Positions 55,501-64,000 of a DNA stretch of 64,000 bases are shown here, one piece after another; within the stretch, counting starts at the first letter, position 1, and each line of letters starts with the position of its first letter. The position numbers and the translations under genes are program-made. The stretch is taken from NCBI GenBank assembly GCA_963978905.1, contig OZ022258.1:41896591-41960590 (forward strand), given 5' to 3'. Origin of the DNA: Trichostrongylus colubriformis. Its lineage: Eukaryota > Nematoda > Chromadorea > Rhabditida > Trichostrongylidae. The notes below the pieces were generated by a model. That model worked only from the letters and a program-made list of their open reading frames with translations, was not told where the DNA came from and did not search any database.

Positions 55501-58396
55501 CCGCTCCTAGAGACGTGCAGCAGATATGAAATACAGATTGGTAAATGGCATCCCAAACTCTATCACTGCTATGAGCCTCATTTCAAAAAGCCACTTTGAT
55601 CTACCATCCTTCTCTTGTTAGCCCCGAGCCGACGCACAACCTCTGCAAATGCGAAAAAGGCTATCTACTCACTGATGGAGCCGGAATACTCAAATCCTCA
55701 GATGTTGTGCTTTTAATTGTGCCCTCCGTGTTTGTTGTTTTATAATGGTAAATGGTTCGTTCGCCACCGACTCAGACGAACCATTGTATGTTGCCAGCCT
55801 TTGAGGCTCATCAGTGAGTGAGGCTGGCAACATCAAGGGAATGTGTAATTGTGTGGTGACAAATATGTTAAGAAAATGCGTTTGTTAATAGTATATGCAG
55901 TGCAATAAGAACTTAAAAAACAAAAAAGGAAATGTTGAAAGCTATAGAAAATAAAATAAAATGATTACGTGCAGACTAAAAGACTATGCAGGTATAATTG
56001 TGTTCCTAAATAATTGTATGAGTACATATGATACTAAGGGAAGAGGGTACGCATTGTAGTTAGAGCGCACATGTACTTCTGTCTACACACAAGTTTTATT
56101 ATTATACTATTTGAAGTGTTTTGAACTAATTGAACACGCTACTTATAATCCTAATCATTAGCAATGATCCATTATATGTACGCTTAAGTACGTGTGCCCG
56201 ACTTGCTGGACCAAAAAGAGGGAATGTACTGTCAGAATAAGTAAATGGAATAAACATGAAGGTGGTAATAAAAAGTTCAAAAGTTTATTCCAAAAGACTC
56301 AAAATAGATTTCACAAAACCGATTGCAAAAAATGGTAGCAAAAGAAGTTTGAGCCTTCTAAGCAGGCTTTCGGCGCCTGGCGCCTTTATCAAGCCGTCTT
56401 CAATTTTAGATGTCTTTTTTTTTGTCCAATACAGTACCAATATCAGCTCAAGAATCTGAAATTCCCAAAGCTGGAAGTAAATCTAATCTGTTTAACTTAG
56501 AGCGGAAAATTTTACCATTGGGAGCGGCAAGAATATCCCTAGGAAGCATTCTTAGCCATCTGGCTCCCCGAAAAAAAATCATATTGTGTATGGTGGCAGA
56601 ATGTCTGATGCTAATCGTAGTATGGGATAGTGATAAACATCCTGTGCGTCCTCGAGTGGGTCGAAAAATCCAATATTTACTTGGCCTGATTTTTAGCTCT
56701 AGCAGAAATTAACTTGTTGTCAGGGACTGAAAAGTTGCTCTACATTACATGTCTCCTTCTTTTTTCTCTTTTTTTGGGCAATGACCTTGTAGTGTAGCGG
56801 AAGAAGAAGTTGTAAAAAAAAGCAAGAACAGAAATAAACAGAAATGAGATCTTTGAAACTGGGTCTTAAGCGATTCCTTCAATAATGTAGTTCTACACAT
56901 ATCAACATTAATATGACTCGAGTAACAAATGATGACTGAGAATACGCTAACCCTCTCTCTCAACTGTTATATACTACATAGGACCCATATCGAGCAGCTA
57001 CGGCGATGTAGTGTTATCACAGGAGATCATTTTCAATCACTGAGTCCGTCAATTGGTGAAGGCAATTCTACACTAATTGTGATGAGGTTAAACAGTATGA
57101 TGGACATGCAGTGAAATGAAAATACACATGCACTGAAAAAACGTTTCGAGCCAGTTGGTGTCCTCAGTGCGTAATTCATAGAGGAATCAAAGCTGCACGA
57201 GAATTCCGTGACTTTATCCGCACAGGAATTCTTGAGCCTCGCGGTACTTATTAGCAGCATGAAAGGAGGTCACTCGTGCTACCCTTGACGTGGTATTTGG
57301 AATGCTGAAACGAAGTAGAACAGGTTTGATTGCCCTAAGTGTAAATGACACGAGTGTTTCTAGATGTCGACACTTGAAACTTCAGAAACGCCTCATATCA
57401 GTTCTGTCCTACTCAACCACATGCTCGCAAACCAAGAAGCTCTGAAATAGCCCTGGATGAAACCGTGAACTGGAACCCAAACGTACCTACAATATATGGG
57501 ACTGTAGCACGTTTTGCTTTGAGAACCCTTAGGATCCGTCCAAGTGTTCACAAACTGTCGATACATGATCAGGGTACACCAGGAGTCGAGGATACCTCGA
57601 CAGAGTGTTGTACTGGTGGGGTCAGCGATAAGCAACAGAATATAAACATTCAATAAATATTTGAGAAGCGAAGGGTATTTTACAGCGAATCCGTGTGAAG
57701 AAATGTGAAATAATCAACTTTCTGCTTCAGCTACGAATACATTGCAATAAAACGCATTGAAACCACAATCTGGCAAGTTACTGGTACTGTAGAAGTCAAA
57801 AAAAGTGGGGCGGATCGTACTGGATCAGCTGTTTTCCTCGACACCTGGCGGTGCCCTGTACATGATGGCTGCCGAGGAGGTATTTTCATTTTGAACATAA
57901 CTTTTTGGCACGAGACTTTGCTGATAACAATGACTGGTACAACGGATATGTGGGAAATACAAGCTTCAAATTTCTAAACATGATGTATTGAAGAAAGTGA
58001 TATAAATGAGGAAGTACGAGCTCGATAAATGAACATATCAACAAGGAGATAAAGTTAAAGTAATGAGACTATAACGCGAATATTTCGTCACGAGGGCAGC
58101 GATTTTTTATGAATTTCTCGCGATCAATACTGAAATATGAGAAGTGGTCGGCCATATTGAACGATTTGTGAGTGTTTCGACATCCATAATCATCGGACAA
58201 ACCACAAATCTGAAAGCGCATACAAATAAAAGCAAAACTTCTGAGCTACCACAGCCATTATAAGAATGTAACTGCTGAGAAATCGAGCTAACTGGCCAAT
58301 ACCCTCAACGCTAACCCTCAGTCGGGTGACCGAGCCGGGGCAGGTGAACTTGCCCGAATTCATCAGTGATATGTGATAGATGCTGCAGAGACTCAC
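55501..58396. other. Downstream of the lipase exons, nothing assigned
   Basis: A C-terminal lipase exon with the expected DHxxYF-type motif was looked for on the minus strand and not found. Several TTTCAG acceptors are followed at once by stops. No other gene or element is supported. Confidence 0.4.
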
Positions 58397-61240
58397 ATAA
58401 AAAGTATCGTTTTTCGTCATCCTGTTTTCATAATGAACAAGATATCGATAGAAAAGTGGTTGCCTGTAGAACGCAGTTTCGCTCAGAATGGTAGACGGCT
58501 CAGCAGATCGAGGAATGCTAGCGATCTGTGAGCAGATCACAGCTCATTCATTTACCGCGACAATTATTTGATTACTGAAAAGCTTACAAAGTCGTCCCTT
58601 TTCACCACTCGGTATCGAAACCTTATGTACTTTTCGACCGCTCTGGCGAACGCAACGTTTCCAGTTCGAGGCTCTCCGAAAGTGACGAGGCGGATCTTAA
58701 CGCAAGTCATGAATATCTGTCTTCCACCCAAAAGTTGAAAGGATAAAGTTTTCGACGGTAATCAATTTTTGTGGAATGTGCCACGCATCCTAGTTTCATT
58801 TAAAATCGTGGTGAGTGAATGAAATTCGGCCTATGCAATGACTTGAGGAAGTTAACCAATGTACAGGTCAGCGTTTTCTTACTCCTAAACACTAGGCTGG
58901 TACCAGTTCACCTCATCCGGAGGGATAGGAGGCTTAGTTGGCCTGAGCGAGCGTTGATGCGAGATTTGATCTCCGCACCATGAGAGTGCGATGCGCGCCA
59001 CCTGTCACACTTGTCACAGTTCTACTTCCGCCCCTTTCGACTGAGAGGCAGTGAAAACGATGCGAAGGGTATGTAGTCAAAACTAGGAGTAATTTGAGGC
59101 AAGAATAGCACGACGTGCTCCACGAAGTATCCTGAGCCTAGGTAATCAAGTGGAGTCCAGGGTAAATAAAACAGTTTCCATGTGCAAAAGGTTCCCGGTA
59201 CGAGAAGTGGTTCACCAAACTGTTTGTCCCTTTCTCCCTCCTCGGGGTGTCCTAAGCCCTCGCCGCTATCATGTAGACCCATCAGTGTGAAGCTAGCGCC
59301 GGCCAGGAGCCACCAATGAAGCTTGAAACGTCCACTGACCGTTGTTTTGAAAGCACAAGGGCACTCCACTCAATAGTCAGGTTAGTGTCTTTCTTTCTTG
59401 GAGCAAGTAGCTCCTTGGATACTGTTCAGGTAGCAGCCTTGCTGCGGCTGCATGGTGCACCTTCACGGTGCTATGCCTGCTTGAACGTAGTCAAGCCACG
59501 CTCAACCAAACAGCTCACTTGGCCTTAGACCAACAAATTTCCAACGTGGGGCTCATACAGGAGGAGGAAATTAGCGATAAGAGAAGGTAATCAATGAAGC
59601 CATAAAGGACGATGAATGATGGATGATGAACGATCGATGATGAAGGCAGCTTCCACTTTGCAGATTCCTTCGTTTGAGCCACGTGGTTTGGTTAAGTGAT
59701 AGTGGCTTGATTGTGCTCAAGCAGACACAACACCGTGAGAATGCACCGTACAGCTGCAACAAAGGTACAGTCTGCGTAGTCATCTGAGGGCCTACCCGCC
59801 CCAAGAAGGTGAATCACTAGTTTATTACTGCGTGGTCTGCCTTAGGGGGTTACAGCATTAAGGGTGTATGGTTACTGAGAAATCCCTAAAAGAATTCAAT
59901 CACATGGGAACTAGGGGCATAAGAAGCTCAAGCTTGAGTTCAAAAAAGTCTGAAAAGCCAAGATTCATGGCGAAAACCTCCATCGAAAAGCACACCTTCG
60001 AGCTGTAGAAGTGGCGTAACAGTTTACAGCTGGCACCATTTGGTGACAGACCCCGCTCAAGTGACGTGATTAATTATAGGCTACGGTGAGAGTAGTCATG
60101 GATATGCGGCAGGATCACAAGCATCGTGGAACGCTTCCCCAGTCTCAGTTTAGAGCTCCTCCCAGAATATTGATGCTGCCGCATTTCCGAACACCCCTTC
60201 GTGTATACTACTTGGTAATGCCGAGAAGACTCGTGTCGTCTGCGTCCAGAATCAAAGGTGGGAAGGGGGGACTCCTATTTCCTGGGTATTTGGCCATTTC
60301 CATCCGTTGTTTTTTCCCATTCGTATTACTGAGCACCTCGACTTTTACATCCACCACATTTTTCATGATTCGTCCGAACTTTCCCAATCGCTGCCTTCAA
60401 CATACGCTTAGCGCTTTCACTGTCTGCAGTAGTACTAGCATTACCAATGCTTTGTTTACTAGCTCATTCTTTGCTAGGTACAGAGCTGTCATCGAAGCCA
60501 ACGAACCACCAACAGAGTAGCCTGTCACCTGAAAGAAATCTTATATTAGTGCGTTTGTCTCATACAATCTTCGATCCCTCCACAACATGAAGGTGGGATG
60601 ATTCACCCAGTTTATTTATTCATTCATTTGTGAGGTTCATTCTTTATTCAAGAAGTAAGTGTGAGAGAAGAGGAGAGATTAGCTCAATTCTCTAGGATTG
60701 ATCAAAAGGAACAGTGTTCGATGTCTCTGTACTAAAAAAACACGGTCATCGAGCAGGTCTTCTCTTTGGATTCGTGCGGCGTACTATATTCAGATCCTAG
60801 TGGTCACATCGCGGAGTGCTTGAGGAGTGTATAAAATCTGATCAAAGTACCGAAGACGCTTTGAATTTACAGCGGTGCACAAGGCATGATGTTGTGTGAA
60901 CAGTAGTCAGCGGAGGACTTGAAGTGTAGGCGATGATAGCAGCAACCCTATCTAACAGAAGGTGAAGTTTCTGGCAAATACTGAAGCGACAATTTGTGCT
61001 AATTTTTTTTGCAATCGAAGAAGAGCTATTTGTGCAGAAACAGAAAGGAATGGAGACCTATTATTAATAAATATTGAAAAAGAACTGCAGAATACTCACC
61101 CATACACGGAAAAAAGAGTAGTTAGCAATAAGCTCCATCAGTTCTTTTTTCATACCGCCATCGATAAATGTCCTTAATTTGTTGAAAATTAATGTTTGTG
61201 GTTCGTTGGAAATATCAGATGGATTGAGCTTTATGTTGTA
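58397..61240 (-). CDS. Class 3 (alpha/beta hydrolase) lipase, four internal exons
   Basis: Four minus-strand exons, all phase 0: 61100-61240, 60445-60528, 58588-58716 and 58397-58525. Exon 1 encodes TFIDGGMKKELMELIANY then FRVW. Exon 2 encodes VTGYSVGGSLASMTALYL, where GYSVG is the nucleophile elbow (GHSLG in most relatives). Exon 3 encodes RLVTFGEPRTGNVAFARAVE and RVVKRDDF, the second Asp probably being the catalytic acid. Exon 4 encodes IASIPRSAEPS and FYRQPLFYRYLVHYEN. This is the typical text of nematode secreted/lysosomal lipase_3 proteins. Donors are GTGAGT, GTAATG, GTAAGC and GTGAGT; acceptors are GCTCAG, TTTCAG, GACAG and TCACAG. The upstream exons (signal, cap region) and the last exon with the catalytic His were not found. 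Intron 2 contains a MITE copy (59842-60400). It could be a live gene with exons beyond reach, or a decaying one. Confidence 0.85.
58890..59010 (-). repeat. tRNA-like/SINE-like repeat, copy 2
   Basis: On the minus strand, ACAGGTGGCGCGCATCGCAC leads to a 5-bp stem with a 7-base loop (CGCAC / GTGCG), then GGAGATCAAATCTC, resembling an anticodon arm and T arm. A tail shared with 53205-53290 follows. A head derived from a tRNA is plausible, but the A box is weak. Confidence 0.4.
59842..60400 (-). mobile_element. Diverged MITE family A copy in a lipase intron
   Basis: This copy lies in the same orientation as 6951-7508. The tips have decayed (TTAGGGGGTTACAGCATTA, then CAATCGCTGCCTTCAA), but the interior aligns, for example TTTGGCCATTTCCATCCG and CACCTCGACTTTTACATCCA. 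It ends 45 bp from the donor of lipase exon 2. Confidence 0.75.
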
Positions 61241-61529
61241 CTGAGCAGAACAGTTATGTGATGGTTGCCTTCTAGTGATAATGGCCTCTGATCAGAGTTA
61301 AGCACTGCGCGTCCAGTTTTGAGAAATATAAGCCCTTCACCAACAGCCATCAAACCATACGCCTATCAAGATGAGGTGCGGGGTCAAACCATACGCCTAC
61401 TAACAATAGGTGCAATACGTTGTCGGTAGGCTTTTTATGATGCCTCTGATTTGTGATTTTAAGGGAAACAGAACCGAATAAACCGATCAGAACAATCAGC
61501 GGAGCGTTGAATACCGCTCATAATCAAAG

Positions 61530-61630
61530 TCAAGTCATCAAAGGCCTCTCAGACTCTTGTGCACCGAATCCGGGACAGGAGTCATCAAAGGCCCCTCAGC
61601 ATATCGTGCACCGAATCCGGGATAAGAGTG
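61530..61630. repeat. Tandem duplication of about 46 bp
   Basis: GTCATCAAAGGCCYCTCAG, then TCGTGCACCGAATCCGGGA, occurs twice in a row. A related pair (CAAACCATACGCCTA) lies at 61348 and 61387. These sit at the outer edge of the Ty3-like element or its flank. Confidence 0.75.
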
Positions 61631-62349
61631 TTGTCCCTGTGTGATCAAAGTATCATCAGGCGCGACACCAGAGGATGAGATGCCTTGACACTCGCAATAG
61701 TCATAATCTACGGCTCCCAAACCTCTCCCCTAAAATGAACACGTGTACGTCTTTTCTTGGAGTCGACGTACAACCGTTCCGGTTCACGGCGTGGCCTTGA
61801 TCGGCGTTCTTCAGAGACTTCCTCGGTCGTGGACTGCGTTGTTGTCGGAGTGTTCTAGCTTAGCTGATGCGGTGGACTGTGTGGTCCTTGATTCCGACGA
61901 TGTCTGCTGTTGCCTTGAACGTGGTAGTAGTGGTAGGTCCTAATGCCGGTGATGATTATGTAACAGATGGGACTATATAAGTAATAATCGTAGCTGATTA
62001 GCATGTCGCCTCCATATTTGCCCGTCTACTAGTACATCATAGAGCCTTATTCCGTGGCGTCCTGAGTACCAGGTCATCGTTCAGACGTGGTCGTCCACGG
62101 TGAACTGTTTTTGGTGAGCTCCATGGTGACGATTGCACTGCTCCTCCCTACCGAGGTTACGCTTTTCACTTTTGATGGCCAACGGCATGAGGAGACTGAA
62201 TGTTATCTAATTTTGTCTTTCAAGGAAACTTCAGCGCTAACTGTAATCCCGGCAGGGAAGTGCATGGACTCCTTCGGTATGTTAGAAGGAATTTCTGCAG
62301 GACTTTCGTCGGCGATGAGTGCTTCCTCATCTTTTGAACCTCTTGAAGG

Positions 62350-63295
62350 TACTAACGAAGCTTCTTGCTTGTCCATTGGGGTGTGGGCGAAATAGTGGCG
62401 CCGGATGTGCCTGATACCAATATTTGACAATGGTCGCTGAACTCCTGTGATGCAAATTGCAGTCCACCGTCCATTAGCAGCGTCTGTGAATTGCCTAATT
62501 CAACGAAGAGGCGACGTAAGTTTTCCACTGTGCAGGTTGCTGTCATGGATGGCATCTCGAAAACCTTGGGCCTTTTTGATTAGGCTCCAACAACGATAAC
62601 GAGGTGCATTTTTTTCCGTCCCTTGGCCCAGCGCAGTCAACATTAACGTGGAGCCATGCCAATGGCCTTATTCTCCATCGGCCATGAGCAAAGTTTTGCT
62701 TTGACCAGACTCGTTGCAATTTCCTAGCAACGAATGCATGTCTTCTTAAAGGTTTCAATTTCGCTGTTGATGCAACCAGTAAACGTGACCTTTGGCGAGC
62801 ACTTTCATTCGAGTCATCTCTGGGTGTCCATCGTGAAGTTCGGCAAGCACAGCACTGCGGAGGTTATCTGGAAACACAGTCCGATCACCCACAGAAGGAC
62901 ATCCATTTTGCGTCGAGAGTGATTCTCTCAAACGTTTGAAACGGCTTGCGGCATCCGATTTCTTCGGCCATTCTCTGCTTGGCACATAGTCGAGGATATT
63001 CTCGATGACTGGGTCCTCGGAAAATATTTTCGTTTGTATGTCATCGGCTGGTAGCTCCGGCGTGGCACTAATGAAAATGACGGACGAATCACTTCGCTGT
63101 GGTGACCATGTTTCCATGGGTGGTGGTCCATTGTTCCGTGATGAGGCGAAAAAGGAGGGCCGCTTGCTCAAAACTTGTAATGCGTTTGTATTCAATACCA
63201 CTTCATTATCAGAGCTCATAGCACGATGAATTGCCTTCTCCGTTCCTTCCGGAAGACGGTAACAAATCACTGCCCCTGTCCCTTAATCGGATACA
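62350..63295 (-). pseudogene. Ty3/Gypsy RNase H remnant and integrase
   Basis: The segment starts like a Ty3 RNase H (ICYRLPEGTEKAIHRA) but jumps directly to post-RNase H sequence (NTNALQVLSKRPSF), so most of the RNase H domain is deleted. The integrase zinc-binding region follows (VFPDNLRSAVLAELHDGHPE, MTRMKVLAKGHVYW). Next is the catalytic core: first Asp in WLHVNVDCAGPRDGK, then second Asp in LMDGGLQFASQEFSD (normally SDNGTQFTS). A further frameshift follows. The third catalytic Glu and the C-terminal tail were not identified. Confidence 0.82.
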
Positions 63296-63299
63296 TTGA

Positions 63300-64000
63300 C
63301 CGAAAGTAATGTCTCATTCGTGGGAACGGAATGGGTGAGCAGGAAGTCCACGTAGCCCATCCTCAGCCCGTTGGGATAGCTTCTTGGCACTCGGCAGACC
63401 ATTCAAACGGTGTGTTCTTTGGGAGGTAGTCCTACGGTGCACGCAGTTGTCGCATCTCGCTTACGAAGTGATCGTGGTTGAAAGTAGTTGAGCATTCCCA
63501 AGAACGACAGTAGTTGGGTGTGTCCGTGGAGTGTGGCATTGTGCGAATTACCTCAATCTTGGCGGGATCGAGTCGGCATCCGGTGAAACCCATGAGTGTT
63601 CTGGGTATCAGAGCTAAGACATAAAGAAATCACATTTTCGATCCAAACGTGGAAGCCGTGGTCGGTTATTTTTGTGAAGAGGACTTCCCAATTGACGAAG
63701 TGCTCCTTGATAGTGCGGCCTGTAAAGACGTCGTCGTCGTACGCAGCGTAGCCTCTAGAGTCGCAAATCATAGAATCATTGATTTGTGAAAGATACCTGG
63801 TATAGGTTTGACGCCAAAAGGGAGGCAACTGTAGCGAAGCGCTTTCCTGTGCGCATTGATAGTGAGTAGTATTGATAGTACATAGTTCCTTAGCCTCTGT
63901 CGATCTCGATCTGTGAATAAGCGTATAAGCGTAGACGAAGCCAATCTGCGTGAATGCGGTACCGTCGTTGTTTGGTGAAAATGTCGTCCGCAGCGGGCAG
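63300..64000 (-). pseudogene. Ty3/Gypsy reverse transcriptase, partial
   Basis: The minus strand reads a decayed motif A region (QIEID near 63905), then PPFWRQTYTRYLSQINDSMI, normally LPFGVK.AP.IFQ. The active-site box follows (GYAAYDDDVFTGR), where a YxDD-type triplet is kept, then KEHFVNWEVLFTKITDHGFH and the thumb/connection (LDPAKIEVIRTMPHSTD). Several frameshifts and stops break it. The 5' part lies outside the window. Confidence 0.83.

Larger units (their letters stand above)
61700..64000 (-). mobile_element. Ty3/Gypsy LTR retrotransposon, decayed, cut by window end
   Basis: RT, a shortened RNase H and integrase occur in the Ty3/Gypsy order on the minus strand, in several frames. No LTR was identified at the left, and the element continues past 64000. 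The left limit is approximate. Confidence 0.82.

Noticed and set aside
59022..59369. Minus-strand 115-codon open frame
   Set aside because: It begins in repeat sequence and has no recognisable domain, signal or splice sites.
60086..60520. Plus-strand open frame of 144 codons
   Set aside because: It covers a MITE family A copy and the antisense of a lipase exon; similar shadows occur at the other MITE copies.

Overview
This window looks like nuclear DNA from a nematode, most likely a strongylid (hookworm-like, clade V). The evidence is short introns ending in TTTCAG-type acceptors, acceptor sites just upstream of start codons as expected for spliced-leader trans-splicing, a nematode-type BEL/Pao element with a phlebovirus-G2-like envelope, Tc3-like and mariner relics, an RTE retroposon, and many short foldback or TTAA-ended elements. 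Coding density is low. Most host exons lack an ATG and show only through splice signals and phase.

Layout: 1-16 kb is mostly repeats. It holds TTAA-ended MITEs at 2666-3225, 4297-4620 and 6951-7508, a foldback element at 5873-6362 with a perfect hairpin on its left edge, and a PIF/Harbinger-like MITE filled with 9-bp repeats at 9542-10124. A three-exon gene for a secreted His/Gly-rich peptide of the NLP/caenacin type runs on the minus strand from 20694 to 16319. Its 4-kb intron carries an inverted mariner relic. A decayed Tc3-like transposase lies at 25.5-26.5 kb.

A complete but broken BEL/Pao retrotransposon occupies 28591-41168 (minus), with 5-bp target duplications, LTRs and a primer-binding site. 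Its order is gag, protease, RT, RNase H, integrase, envelope, then a third ORF (coiled coil plus Arg/Ser-rich tail). A younger 5'-truncated RTE element (31458-33855, 13-bp target duplication) sits inside the envelope gene.

To the right are a MADF-domain gene (41908-42531, minus), a small secreted Ig-like gene (46823-48502, plus) with further candidate exons to 51165, several large inverted repeats, and four exons of a class-3 lipase (58397-61240, minus). A decayed Ty3/Gypsy element (about 61.7 kb to the right edge, minus) is cut by the window end.

The most notable items are the His-rich NLP-like gene, the extra ORF between envelope and 3' LTR of the BEL element, the clean RTE-in-BEL nesting, and the hairpin that duplicates a transposon/flank junction. 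All domain calls were made by eye; no database search was run.
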